Assembly: GCA_964446585.1 (NCBI GenBank)
Contig: CAYUPI010000050.1
Span: 1-39,540, forward strand
From: CAYUPI01 sp964446585
Lineage (GTDB): Bacteria; Verrucomicrobiota; Verrucomicrobiia; Limisphaerales; UBA8199
Direction of reading: 5' to 3'
Length of the DNA: 39,540 nucleotides
Part shown: piece by piece, positions 1 through 8,474 of the stretch
How the letters are laid out: each line of letters begins with the position of its first letter
Position numbering within the stretch: the stretch's first letter is position 1
Position numbers and translations under genes: made by a program
Notes under the pieces: generated by a model
The model's database searches: none
The model's input: the letters and a program-made list of their open reading frames with translations, nothing else
What the model was told of the DNA's origin: nothing

Positions 1-46
1 AGTAAAGCCGACCCCGCTGTATTATGCAAGTTATTTGTGACTCAGT

Positions 47-56
47 AGACTAGTCT
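47..56. promoter_or_regulatory. 10-bp palindrome before the antitoxin start
   Basis: A perfect palindrome AGACTAGTCT ends 6 bases before the ATG of the AbrB-like gene. AbrB/MazE-type antitoxins usually repress their own operon by binding short palindromes at the promoter, so this is a plausible operator. A 10-bp palindrome can arise by chance and no clear -35/-10 pair is seen beside it. Confidence 0.3.
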
Positions 57-62
57 TACCGC

Positions 63-320
63 ATGGTTGCAAAGGTGTCGGTCAAAGGACAGACGGTTAT
101 CCCGGAAGCGATCCGGGAGCAGGCCCGAATCAAGAGCGGCAGCGAATTGGACGTGGGCTATTGCGGGGGATTGATCGTGATGCGCAAGCGCCGGGCACTG
201 ACGCCAGGCCGCGTCCGGTCATTGCTCCTGGCGGGTCGCGGGCTTCCGGAGATGGCCCAGGAGGATGAAGGCAATGTGGCCAGAGCGATTCAACGTGTGC
301 GCAATCGCGTCAAGGCGTGA
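63..320 (+). CDS. AbrB/SpoVT-type antitoxin of a PIN toxin-antitoxin pair
   Basis: An 85-residue protein whose first 45 residues match the swapped-hairpin AbrB/MazE DNA-binding fold: it opens with VAKVSVKGQTVIPEAIRE, the usual signature in which a short beta strand is followed by a (V/I)P(K/A)xIR segment. The C-terminal half (about residues 46-85) is basic and helical and would be the part that wraps the toxin. The stop codon overlaps the start of the PIN gene at 317 in an ATGA arrangement, typical of translational coupling in type II toxin-antitoxin operons. Expected role: represses its own operon and neutralises the PIN RNase. Cognate binding is inferred from adjacency. Confidence 0.82.
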   Translation: MVAKVSVKGQTVIPEAIREQARIKSGSELDVGYCGGLIVMRKRRALTPGRVRSLLLAGRGLPEMAQEDEGNVARAIQRVRNRVKA

Positions 321-727
321 AGGTCGTTTTCGACACGAACGTCGTCGCCAGCGCAAGTTCTTGGCGGGGAACCCCGTTCGATTGTCTGGCGGCCTGGGCG
401 CAGAACCGCTTCGAGGTGGTCGTCACCCCGCCGTTGCTGGCCGAATACCATGAACCAGTCGAAGAACTGCGCCTGGAATATCCGAACCGCCAACCTGTCG
501 AATGGGCGAATGTCCTGACCGAATCCGCGACGCTTGTTTTTCCGGCAGATCGTGCGACGGGGGCGACGGCGGATCCGGGTGATGAAAAAGTTCTGGTATG
601 CGCGCTGGCGGGAGAAGTCGACTACATCGTGAGTGGTGATAAGAAACACATGTTGCGGCTGCGACAGTTTCGCGACATTGCGATTGTCAGTCCGAGGGAC
701 TTTTTGTGCAGGCTCAAGGGTTCATAA
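317..727 (+). CDS. PIN-domain toxin (putative ribonuclease)
   Basis: A 136-residue protein of the PIN family that is annotated as putative toxin component (COG1569 type). It starts MKVVFDTNVVASA, where Asp6 is the first metal-binding acid. A second acid lies in the LLAEYHE segment (about residue 43), and the later acids are in DPGDEK and VDYIVSGDKK (about residues 85-105). These carboxylates bind Mg/Mn for RNA cleavage. The length is normal for the family and nothing looks broken. It overlaps the antitoxin gene by 4 bases, so the two are surely one operon. The RNA target cannot be read from sequence. Confidence 0.85.
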   Translation: MKVVFDTNVVASASSWRGTPFDCLAAWAQNRFEVVVTPPLLAEYHEPVEELRLEYPNRQPVEWANVLTESATLVFPADRATGATADPGDEKVLVCALAGEVDYIVSGDKKHMLRLRQFRDIAIVSPRDFLCRLKGS

Positions 728-769
728 CCCTCTGTTGAAGGCTCGGTCGTCAACGCGGCCGAGCTGCCC

Positions 770-1177
770 TCACTCGTAAGTCGGCGCGAGCTCTTTCACT
801 CGCTGCCAAACAGGTGAGGCCGGCCCGGTGCGCTCGCGGACGGCAGCAAAAACGCGCCGGGCTTCGGCGGGATCCTCGCGCGCCGCCATGACGCAGTAAT
901 CCAGTTCGATCCAGGCCTTGCGCGGATCCTGCACGGTCGCGCCGAAAGTCTTGAGCCAATTCTTCAAGCCGACAGCCCCTTGCCGCTTGGCCGCTTGCAG
1001 GCCCTGCTCAAGCCCGGGCGGCAAACCGGGCAAGCTTTCGCCCGTCACCACCGCCGCAGCCGCTTCTTTCCTCACGCTCTCCTTTTCGCTTTTGACCTTG
1101 TCCCAGTACACGAACAGGTGCCAGCCGCCATAAAGGATTACGACGATGATGAACGCGGCTATTAGCTTCGTGGTCAT
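770..1177 (-). CDS. small membrane-anchored hypothetical protein downstream of murA
   Basis: A 135-residue protein not assigned to a family. Residues 4-25 (KLIAAFIIVVILYGGWHLF and following) form one transmembrane anchor. The rest is a soluble, mostly helical domain with many Arg/Ala/Glu residues and no catalytic motif that I can recognise. The start overlaps the murA stop by 4 bases (ATGA), so it is almost certainly translated with murA and lies last in the prmC-murA operon. With a single N-terminal anchor and a C-terminal domain it could face either side of the inner membrane. The link to cell-wall synthesis rests only on position. Confidence 0.7.
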   Translation of the reverse strand: MTTKLIAAFIIVVILYGGWHLFVYWDKVKSEKESVRKEAAAAVVTGESLPGLPPGLEQGLQAAKRQGAVGLKNWLKTFGATVQDPRKAWIELDYCVMAAREDPAEARRVFAAVRERTGPASPVWQRVKELAPTYE

Positions 1178-2436
1178 GATTCTTCGATGCGCTCGATGCG
1201 CGCGCCCAGTTGCCGCAGCTTGACGTCGATGTTTTCATAGCCGCGATCCAGGTGATACACGCGATTGACCTGGGTGGTGCCACGCGCCGCCAGTCCGGCG
1301 ATCACTAGCGCCGCCGAGGCCCGCAGATCGCTAGCCATGACCGGAGCGCCGCTTAACGGTTTACCGCCTTTCACGATCGCGCTCGGTCCCTCAATTTCGA
1401 TATCCGCTCCGAGTCGTGCCAGCTCACTGACATGCATGAACCGCGATTCAAAAATGCGCTCGGTGATGATGCTGATGCCCGGAGTCAGCGTCATCAACGC
1501 CATCATCTGCGCCTGAACATCGGTCGGAAACCCGGCGTAGGGAAGCGTCGTGATGTCCACCGGCTTGAGCCTGCCTTTGCGTCGAATCGTAAGTCCGTCG
1601 CCATTGCGCTCGAGGCGCGCGCCCGTTTCCGTCAGCTTGTCCAAAACCGCGTGCATCTGGTCGGCCCGCGCGCCGCGGAGGGTGACTTCGCCGTTGGTGG
1701 CAGTGGCGGCGATTGCGTAGGTCGCTGCTTCGATCCGGTCGGGAATGACTTCGTGTTCCGCTCCGTGCAGTTCTTTCACGCCGGTGATGGTGATCGTCGG
1801 GCTGCCTTCGCCGCTGATGTTGGCGCCCATAGCCTTGAGAAATCGGGCCAGGTCCACGACTTCCGGCTCGCAAGCAGCGCTCTCGATGACGGTGACGCCT
1901 TCGGCGAGCGTGGCCGCCATCATCACATTGGCCGTGCCCAGCACGGTGGAACCGGCCCTGCCACCCAGAAACAACGCCGAGCCTGTCAACCGCCTGGCGC
2001 TGGCATGAACATAACCGCCTTCTACGAGCACGCGGGCGCCGAGGGCTTGGAAGCCTTTCACGTGGAGGTTGATCGGACGCGCCCCGATGACGCAACCGCC
2101 CGGCAAGGACACTGTGGCCTTCTTCAGCCGCCCGAGCAGCGGTCCCATGATGCAAATCGAGCCGCGCATTTTGCGGATCAAATCGTAATCGCCGGCGCCT
2201 TTGATCTTCCTGGCCTGCACGCGGATGCTGTCACCTTCCACGCGGACATGGGCGCCAAGCCATGCGAGAATTTGCCCCATGAACTTGACATCGCTGAGGT
2301 TCGGAACGCGCCGGATGACACACGTCTCGGCAGTCAGCAACGCGGCCGCCAGAATCGGCAGCACAGCGTTTTTTGCGCCGCCGATGGTCACTTCGCCGTG
2401 CAATGGCACGCCGCCTTTGATCAACAAGCTTTCCAT
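1174..2436 (-). CDS. murA: UDP-N-acetylglucosamine 1-carboxyvinyltransferase MurA
   Basis: A 420-residue enzyme that transfers enolpyruvate from PEP to UDP-GlcNAc, the first committed step of peptidoglycan precursor synthesis in the cytoplasm. The start MESLLIKGGVPLHGEVTIGG, the AKNAVLPILAAALL segment with the catalytic Lys22, and SLPGGCVIGARP are classic. The active-site Cys falls exactly at residue 115 as in E. coli, which predicts fosfomycin sensitivity at target level because resistant MurA forms carry Asp there. DVQAQMMAL with the general-base Asp and the C-terminal RGYENID segment are also present. Length equals the family norm. It lies 29 bases after prmC and overlaps the next gene by 4 bases. 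Confidence 0.98.
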   Translation of the reverse strand: MESLLIKGGVPLHGEVTIGGAKNAVLPILAAALLTAETCVIRRVPNLSDVKFMGQILAWLGAHVRVEGDSIRVQARKIKGAGDYDLIRKMRGSICIMGPLLGRLKKATVSLPGGCVIGARPINLHVKGFQALGARVLVEGGYVHASARRLTGSALFLGGRAGSTVLGTANVMMAATLAEGVTVIESAACEPEVVDLARFLKAMGANISGEGSPTITITGVKELHGAEHEVIPDRIEAATYAIAATATNGEVTLRGARADQMHAVLDKLTETGARLERNGDGLTIRRKGRLKPVDITTLPYAGFPTDVQAQMMALMTLTPGISIITERIFESRFMHVSELARLGADIEIEGPSAIVKGGKPLSGAPVMASDLRASAALVIAGLAARGTTQVNRVYHLDRGYENIDVKLRQLGARIERIEES

Positions 2437-2465
2437 GGGTGACTCTGTACCACTATTTCCGGTGG

Positions 2466-3377
2466 TTACGGTTCTCGTTTCAAAACCGCGATTCTCAGGC
2501 GATGAGTGTAATCCTCATGGAATGCTTCGACAATCCACTTTTCTCTTTGAAAAATATCACGGACGTTTTCGGCCTGGCCGTCGCCGCATTCGAGCATGAG
2601 GCGACCGCCTCCTTGAAGAAAGTCCTTCGCCTCGATCGCGAGCCGCCGGAAATAAGCCAACCCGTCCGCGCCGCCATCCAGTGCCGCCTTCGGCTCGTGC
2701 TGACGCACCTCGGGCTGGATCGTCTCGAGTTCGGCCGTAGCGATGTAAGGCGCATTGCTGATGATAAGATTATAGGCGGAACCCGCCGCCACCGCCGCTA
2801 ACCAATCTCCCTGCATGAACTGAATCCGCTCTGCCACGGCATGGCGCTCGGCATTCTGCCGGGCGACTGCGAGCGCTTCTGCAGAAACGTCAACGGCAAC
2901 AACCCGCGCCTCCGGGCAGTTGACTGCCAGTGCGATTGCCAGACAGCCGCTGCCGGTCCCGAGGTCAAGCGCAGCGGTCGAGCACTCGCTCGCGCTCCCT
3001 TTCCCCTCGGCTGCGCCAGCAGACGCGGGACTGTTGAGAGTCAGGATCTGGTTGAGGAATTGCCAGCCACGCTCGGCCAACAGTTCCGTCTCCGGCCGCG
3101 GAATCAGAACCTGTCGATTCACGGCGATTTCCAATCCGCAAAAAGACGTCGAACCCACGATGTACTGCAAAGGTTCGCGTTTTCCGCGGCGCTGGACCAA
3201 TTCACGAAACGCATCCACCTGGCCCGGCTCCAGCGCACGTTCAAATTCCAGATACAACCGCATTCGAGGCAGCTTGAGCAAATGCGCAAGCAGCAGCTCC
3301 GTCTGGAGGCGCGGAGAGTCAACTCCTTTCCTTGCCAGGAATTCGGTGCTCCGTTGGATGGCTTCCAGCACGGTCAT
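2466..3377 (-). CDS. prmC: peptide chain release factor N5-glutamine methyltransferase PrmC
   Basis: A Rossmann SAM-dependent methyltransferase that modifies the GGQ glutamine of RF1/RF2. The N-terminal helical substrate domain (first ~95 residues) leads to VLIPRPETELL. The SAM loop LDLGTGSGCLAIAL and the catalytic loop follow. The catalytic loop reads SNAPYI rather than the usual NPPY, a substitution of the first Pro. A Ser/Ala/Gly-rich insertion of about 20 residues sits just before the SAM loop. I choose the ATG at 3377 (MTVLEAIQRSTEFL). An in-frame TTG at 3401 has AAGGA only three bases upstream, which is too close. It is first in the prmC-murA operon; prfA, the frequent upstream partner, is not adjacent. 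Confidence 0.93.
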   Translation of the reverse strand: MTVLEAIQRSTEFLARKGVDSPRLQTELLLAHLLKLPRMRLYLEFERALEPGQVDAFRELVQRRGKREPLQYIVGSTSFCGLEIAVNRQVLIPRPETELLAERGWQFLNQILTLNSPASAGAAEGKGSASECSTAALDLGTGSGCLAIALAVNCPEARVVAVDVSAEALAVARQNAERHAVAERIQFMQGDWLAAVAAGSAYNLIISNAPYIATAELETIQPEVRQHEPKAALDGGADGLAYFRRLAIEAKDFLQGGGRLMLECGDGQAENVRDIFQREKWIVEAFHEDYTHRLRIAVLKREP

Positions 3378-3585
3378 ACGCTCACACTTTAGAGCCGTCA
3401 AAAGTCCTTCAAAGCCAAAAGGTAAGCGACTGCGCGCAGCCCCGAGGCGGATTCGAGAATCCCGCCGTCACCCAGTTTGCCGATAGGGATTTCCTTTAGA
3501 TGGCATAAAGCTATCTCAGAGCATGGAATCAGGCCGACTCCCAATTGTCGATTTCCGGCACTTCTCCTATTTTGTCATCGGTAGA

Positions 3586-3690
3586 GCAAATTTAGAGATG
3601 CCTAACCGGACGCGAACTGAACTATGAATGCGAATACGCAAATTTAGAGATGCCTAACCGGACGCGAACTGAACTATGAATGCGAATACG
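3586..3690 (+). repeat. 52-bp perfect tandem duplication covering the AraC-family start
   Basis: The 52 bases at 3586-3637 are repeated exactly at 3638-3689. Each copy carries the same CTATGAATGCGAATAC start region. The downstream copy holds the real start at 3676. The upstream copy carries the same ATG at 3624, but because 52 is not a multiple of 3 its frame stops after seven codons. No mismatch is visible between copies, so the event is recent. Confidence 0.97.
3624..3647 (+). other. decoy start / seven-residue upstream reading frame
   Basis: The upstream copy of the tandem duplication gives ATG then codons for NANTQI and a TAG stop. If the ribosome site of the main gene lies within the duplicated unit, this copy would be translated too and would compete with, or couple weakly to, the true start 52 bases later. 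Presence is read directly; translation is inference. Confidence 0.45.
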
Positions 3691-4557
3691 AATGTGGTCG
3701 AGAAGTTGGCAGCGTCGAAAGTCTATCAGGATTTCGAGCGGGCTTTTAGTGGCACGACCGGCCTGCCAGTGGCGCTGAGGCCCATCGAGTCCTGGCAACT
3801 GGTGCACCACCGCAAACGGTCGGAGAATCGCTTCTGCAACCTCATGGCTCAGAAGAGCCGCTCGTGCGCCGCCTGCCTCCAGACCCAGCAAAAGCTCGCC
3901 GATTCGGCCCACAACGGCCCGCGCAGTGTGACCTGCGCGCATGGACTTGTTGACACGGCCGTGCCGGTTCGGCTGGGGGACCGTTTGGTTGGCTTTCTGC
4001 AGACCGGCCAGGTCTTTCGCAAAAAGCCGACGGCCGGCCAATTCGAGCGCACCGCTCGCCTTTCCAGCGAGTGGGGACTGCCGGTAGAAAAGAATGAACT
4101 GCGAGAGGCGTATTTCTCAACCAAAGTTCTCTCCGCCGCCCAGCACAACTCCGTCGTCAAGCTCTTGACCATTTTTGCCCAGCACTTGTCGATGATCAGC
4201 AACCAGGTCTTCGTCCACCAGGAGAATTCGGAATTGCCGGTCGTCACTCGCGCCCGGGAATACATCGAGCAAAACCAGGCCGAGGATCTGTCCCTGACGA
4301 TGGTCGCTCGCGCGGTCAATACGAGCTGTTGTTATTTCTGCAAATTATTCAAGAAGGGGACGGGCCTGAGTTTTACCGACTACGTCTCGCGCGTGCGCAT
4401 TGAGAAAGCAAAGAACCTCCTGCTCAATCCGAATCTGCGCATCAGTGAAATCGCCTATGAGGTGGGGTTCCAGTCGTTGACTCACTTCAATCGAGTCTTT
4501 AAGAGGATCACCTGCCAATCGCCGTCGGAATATCGTTCCCAGCTCGACTGCGCCTGA
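3676..4557 (+). CDS. PocR-sensor AraC-family transcriptional regulator
   Basis: A 293-residue regulator. Residues ~10-165 are a PocR ligand-sensing domain, a PAS-like fold with conserved cysteines: CNLMAQKSRSCAACLQTQQK and VTCAHGLVDTAVPVRLGDRL with GFLQTGQVF. Residues ~190-290 form the two AraC helix-turn-helix motifs, with LSLTMVARAVNTSCCYFCKLFKK followed by ISEIAYEVGFQSLTHFNRVFKR. PocR domains sense small metabolites such as propanediol in the founding case; the ligand here is unknown. The gene is divergent from the prmC-murA operon and convergent with the next gene, so no target is obvious. The start is the ATG in the second copy of a tandem duplication. Confidence 0.9.
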   Translation: MNANTNVVEKLAASKVYQDFERAFSGTTGLPVALRPIESWQLVHHRKRSENRFCNLMAQKSRSCAACLQTQQKLADSAHNGPRSVTCAHGLVDTAVPVRLGDRLVGFLQTGQVFRKKPTAGQFERTARLSSEWGLPVEKNELREAYFSTKVLSAAQHNSVVKLLTIFAQHLSMISNQVFVHQENSELPVVTRAREYIEQNQAEDLSLTMVARAVNTSCCYFCKLFKKGTGLSFTDYVSRVRIEKAKNLLLNPNLRISEIAYEVGFQSLTHFNRVFKRITCQSPSEYRSQLDCA

Positions 4558-4594
4558 CAGCTCGGTCGGCTGCGGGTCGCGCTCGCATACAAGC

Positions 4595-5614
4595 TCAGCC
4601 CGCTCTCTTCGAGAGCACATAGGAGCTCAGCACGCGGAGATAATTAGCGCGTTCGAATGCAGCGGGCTCGGCCACCGCCCGATAGCTCATATGGCCCTGC
4701 ATTTCGCGCACGGATTGGTATTCGTGCTCCTCCATCCAGGAAACCAAATCGGACTGAACCCGGGCGAGGTGACTGATGCCGTTTCGCAAGAGGGCCGATG
4801 TCATCATCGCCACTCGAGCGCCCGCCATCATGGCCTTGAGAACGTCCAGCGCGCTATGGGCGCCGCCGGTGATCGCCAGGTCAGCTCGAAGGTGCGGGAA
4901 CAGAATGGCCACCCAGTGCAGGCGCAGGAGCAGTTCAGATGGATTGCTCAAGGTAAGGTGCGGCGCCACCGTCCGGCGTTCCAGGTCGAAATCGGGCTGG
5001 TAAAATCGGTTGAACAAGACGAGTGCATCGGCGCCCGCCTTCTCCAGTTGCAACGCCTGGTAGAGCATCGAACTGAAATAAGGACCGATCTTAATCGCCT
5101 GTGGGATCGCCAAGCTGCTTTTCACGGCGCGCACCAAGTCACAATATATTTGTTCGACCTGCTCGCCCGTAACCTGGGGGTTCGTGGGTATGAAGTAAAC
5201 GTTGAGCTCCAGCGCGTCGGCGCCCGCCGCTTGAATTTTGCGCGCGTAATCGATCCAATTGGTCCAGGTGCCGCGAGACACACCATTCAGACTGCCGATA
5301 ATGGGGACGCGCACAGCTTCCTTAGCCCGTCGAATATGCTCCACATAGGCTTCGGGGCCGAGATTGTACGCACACAATTCCGGGAAATAAGTCAGCGATT
5401 CGGCATAACTTTCCGCGCCCTCGGAGAGATGGCAATCCAGCTCGTGTCTCTCGAGGGTGATCTGCTCTTCAAACAGCGAGTGCATCACCACTGCGGCAGC
5501 GCCGGCGTCCTCCATGCGACGGAGGTTATCGAGATCCTCTGTCAGCGGCGAAGCCGACACCACCAGTGGATTCCTCAACTCAAGGCCCAGATAGGTTGTA
5601 GTGAGATCAATCAC
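4595..5614 (-). CDS. dihydroorotate dehydrogenase-like FMN protein
   Basis: A 339-residue TIM-barrel flavoprotein related to class 1 dihydroorotate dehydrogenases. It opens MIDLTTTYLGLELRNPLVVSA, the PyrD-type start in which a substrate-contacting strand follows LRNP. Later come ALELNVYFIP, IKIGPYFSS with the FMN-contacting Lys, and ADLAITGGAHSALDVLKAMMAGA, the phosphate-binding end of the barrel. It uses a GTG start. The family (often named dihydroorotate dehydrogenase-like protein) is common in anaerobes and in Verrucomicrobiota/Planctomycetota and is not proven to make pyrimidines. A true pyrD role is therefore uncertain. The acyl-CoA synthetase gene ends 37 bases upstream on the same strand, so the two are likely cotranscribed. 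Confidence 0.85.
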   Translation of the reverse strand: MIDLTTTYLGLELRNPLVVSASPLTEDLDNLRRMEDAGAAAVVMHSLFEEQITLERHELDCHLSEGAESYAESLTYFPELCAYNLGPEAYVEHIRRAKEAVRVPIIGSLNGVSRGTWTNWIDYARKIQAAGADALELNVYFIPTNPQVTGEQVEQIYCDLVRAVKSSLAIPQAIKIGPYFSSMLYQALQLEKAGADALVLFNRFYQPDFDLERRTVAPHLTLSNPSELLLRLHWVAILFPHLRADLAITGGAHSALDVLKAMMAGARVAMMTSALLRNGISHLARVQSDLVSWMEEHEYQSVREMQGHMSYRAVAEPAAFERANYLRVLSSYVLSKRAG

Positions 5615-5651
5615 GGGTTTTCCGTCCCCTTGCCATCATGAGCGATCGTCC

Positions 5652-8474
5652 TCATAACTGGATCACGGCTTTCCACTCCCCGGCCTCGACGTCGTGATGG
5701 AGATCGAACCCAACCCTGGCGCAGACGTGTTGCATCGCTCGATTCTCCGGCAGGATGTAACCCAGAATTCGTTCCAGCTTCTCGCTGCGACCGATCTTGA
5801 CCAGCGATCGGAGCAGTTCCGCGCCGAGGCCCAGGTTGTGCCAGTGATCGCTGACGAGCAGGGCAAATTCGCCATCGTTGGCCCCGTGCACTTTGCTCAG
5901 CCGGCCCACTCCAAGGATCTCGTGCTCTCCGGTCTTCGGGATTTTGTGGTCGGCCACCAGGGCCATCTCGCGGTCGTAGTCATTGAAGCAAATCCGAATG
6001 AGCCGCTCGTGGGAGATGCGCACGGGCAGCTTCATCGAAGCAAAATAGCGATAATAAACACTTTGTTCCGAGAGCGTTTCGTGGAATTTGACCATCAAAG
6101 GCTCGTCCTCAGGGCGAATCGGCCGCAGCGTCACCGGCGTGCCGTCTGTCAGCTTCCAGTTCCTGACATATTGCGTCGGATAAGGCCGGATGGCGGGCCT
6201 CGGCAACTGGCCCTCATGGATTTCCTTGCCGTGCACGACGACACGGGCATCCAACGCCAGCAGCCCCTCGGGCGAGGCCAGCAGCGGGTTGATGTCGAGC
6301 TCGCTAATCCAGGGCTGTTCGGCCACCAATTGACTGAAGCGCACCAGCAGTCGCTCCAACGCCGCCAGATCAATCGCCGCGCGGCCGCGAACGCCCCTCA
6401 ATGCCTGGTAAATGCGCGTCTGATCGATCATACGACGCGCGAGAGTCGCGTTTAGAGGCGGCAAGCCCAGCGCGCGGTCTTTGAACACTTCGACCAGTTG
6501 CCCGCCGGTTCCGAAAAGCAAAACCGGTCCAAATTGCGCATCGAGACTGCTTCCGACGATCAGTTCGTAACCTTGTAGCTTAACCATCGGCTGAACGGTG
6601 ACGCCAAGAAAGTGTTTGCCGGCGGGTGATTTGTCTCCGTTGCGCCTGCAGGCGGCGAGTGAAGGACCCGTGTCCGCCGCTTTTCGGCCAGGCGGGCGTG
6701 CGAGCTTGGCCATCGAGCTCTCGATTGCGTGGTAGGCCCGCCGCACCGCCGTTGCGTTACGCAAGTTGAGTTGGACACCGCCGACGTCTGTCTTGTGGGT
6801 GATCGTCTCGGAATGAAGCTTAAGAACGACTGGATAGCCGATTTTGTCGGCAATTTTTACCGCCTCGGCGGCCGTCGGCGCGACATGGGTTTCGATCGTT
6901 GGGATGTCATATGCCTCGAGGATCCTCTTGGATTCAAACTCCGTCAGGATTGTCCGGCCCGCATTGCGCACGCGCTGGATGATCGAGTTGGCGCGCTCGC
7001 GGCGGGCGACCACATCGACGGAATTTCCCCCCGCTACGGGTGTTTCATACAGCGCGCGCAGGTTGTAACTGTAGCGCCACATGTAAGAAAAGGCGCGGGC
7101 GGCGCGGTCCGGATATTTGAACGTCGGAATGCTCGCGTTGTTAAGGATCTGTTCGCCGGCTTCTACCTGTTCCGCTCCCATCCAACTCGCCAGGACCGGC
7201 TTCTCCTCCAGCCGCGCGAACTTTTGCAACTTTGCCGCCGTGCCGGTGGCATCCGTCATGGCCTGCGGCGTCAGGATCACGAGCAAACCGTCGTTGTTCG
7301 GATCCTTGGCCGCGAGCTCCACTGCGTCAGCATAGCGCTCCGGCGCGGCGTCGCCCAGAATGTCGATAGGGTTGTTGTGGCTCCAGGGCGCGGGCAGTAA
7401 CGCGTCCAAGGCGGCAAACGTTTCTGGTGACAATTCGGCCATCTGGCCACCGCTACTGACCAGCGTGTCCGTCGCAAGCACACCCGGCCCGCCGGCGTTG
7501 GTCACGATGGACAGGCGCGGTCCCTGCGGCCGGGGTTGTTTGGCCAGCACCTCGGCCATATCGAACAGTTCGCCGATGGAATCCACACGCAGCACGCCGA
7601 CGCGTCGAAATGCCGCGTGTAGCACGTCGTCGCTTCCCGTCAGGGCGCCGGTGTGCGACGCCGCTGCCCTTGAGGCGGCCTCGGTTCGACCGACCTTGAT
7701 GACGATGATTGGTTTGGTCAGGGCGACCTCGCGCGCGGCGGAGAGAAAGGACCGCGCGTTACCGATCGATTCCATGTAGATGACGATGCTTTTTGTATGC
7801 GGGTCGTCGCCCAGGTAATAGATCAGGTCACCCCAGCCGACGTCGAGCATCGACCCGAGCGAAATGAACGCGCTGAAGCCGACATTTTCCCGAAAACTCC
7901 AATCCAAAATGGCCGTGCAAAGCGCGCCGCTTTGGCTGATGAAACCGACGCTGCCCGGGCGGGCAATGCCGGCGGCAAACGTCGCGTTGAGCGCGCCATG
8001 TGGCCGCATGAATCCGAGGCAATTCGGCCCGAGGATGCGCATGTTGCCGCGCCGGGCTTCGGTTAGAACCTGCTGCTCCAGCGCTGCGCCCTCAGGACCG
8101 ACCTCCTTGAAGCCCGCCGAAATGATCACCGCTCCTGGCACGCCGGCCTCAGCGCACTCGCGCACGAGCCCGGGCACAGTGAACGCCGGGGTGACGATCA
8201 CCGCCAGATCCACTTTCTCCCGTACGGCGGCAATGCTCGGATACGCCCTGGTCCCCAGCACCGCATCTCGTTTCGGATTGATCGGGTACACAGCACCCGC
8301 AAAACCCCCGCGCGTGAGATTTTCCATCAACGTTCGCCCAACGCTGGCCTGCGTTTCTGTCGCGCCGATCACGGCCACTGACCTGGGGGTAAGCATCGAG
8401 TCCAGCGGATGAGCTCGCTTGCGCCAGATGTCGCTGGCGCGTTCGGTTCGTGTATCCGGGGCAATTACTTGCAT
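5652..8474 (-). CDS. ADP-forming acyl-CoA synthetase fused to GNAT acetyltransferase
   Basis: A 940-residue fusion. In order: CoA-binding Rossmann domain (~residues 28-125, SVAVIGATETQASVG), flavodoxin-like succinyl-CoA-ligase domain (~165-300), a second CoA-ligase domain (~320-470), ATP-grasp domain (~500-720, GYPVVLKLHSETITHKTDVGGV) and a GNAT domain (~765-935, RPIRPEDEPLMVKF). It matches the Pat/YfiQ architecture of protein lysine acetyltransferases. In Salmonella Pat the ligase half has lost its catalytic histidine. Here His274 in AASHTGALTGSDD is present, so the ligase half may be active, making acetate or another acid plus ATP from acyl-CoA, besides any acetylation. A truncated second copy of its 5' end lies at 19152-19727. 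Confidence 0.92.
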   Translation of the reverse strand: MQVIAPDTRTERASDIWRKRAHPLDSMLTPRSVAVIGATETQASVGRTLMENLTRGGFAGAVYPINPKRDAVLGTRAYPSIAAVREKVDLAVIVTPAFTVPGLVRECAEAGVPGAVIISAGFKEVGPEGAALEQQVLTEARRGNMRILGPNCLGFMRPHGALNATFAAGIARPGSVGFISQSGALCTAILDWSFRENVGFSAFISLGSMLDVGWGDLIYYLGDDPHTKSIVIYMESIGNARSFLSAAREVALTKPIIVIKVGRTEAASRAAASHTGALTGSDDVLHAAFRRVGVLRVDSIGELFDMAEVLAKQPRPQGPRLSIVTNAGGPGVLATDTLVSSGGQMAELSPETFAALDALLPAPWSHNNPIDILGDAAPERYADAVELAAKDPNNDGLLVILTPQAMTDATGTAAKLQKFARLEEKPVLASWMGAEQVEAGEQILNNASIPTFKYPDRAARAFSYMWRYSYNLRALYETPVAGGNSVDVVARRERANSIIQRVRNAGRTILTEFESKRILEAYDIPTIETHVAPTAAEAVKIADKIGYPVVLKLHSETITHKTDVGGVQLNLRNATAVRRAYHAIESSMAKLARPPGRKAADTGPSLAACRRNGDKSPAGKHFLGVTVQPMVKLQGYELIVGSSLDAQFGPVLLFGTGGQLVEVFKDRALGLPPLNATLARRMIDQTRIYQALRGVRGRAAIDLAALERLLVRFSQLVAEQPWISELDINPLLASPEGLLALDARVVVHGKEIHEGQLPRPAIRPYPTQYVRNWKLTDGTPVTLRPIRPEDEPLMVKFHETLSEQSVYYRYFASMKLPVRISHERLIRICFNDYDREMALVADHKIPKTGEHEILGVGRLSKVHGANDGEFALLVSDHWHNLGLGAELLRSLVKIGRSEKLERILGYILPENRAMQHVCARVGFDLHHDVEAGEWKAVIQL

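Noticed and set aside
1432..2442. A 336-codon open frame on the plus strand opposite murA
   Set aside because: It lies entirely antisense to an intact murA, has composition rich in Arg/His/Ala typical of shadow frames in high-GC DNA and no recognisable motif.
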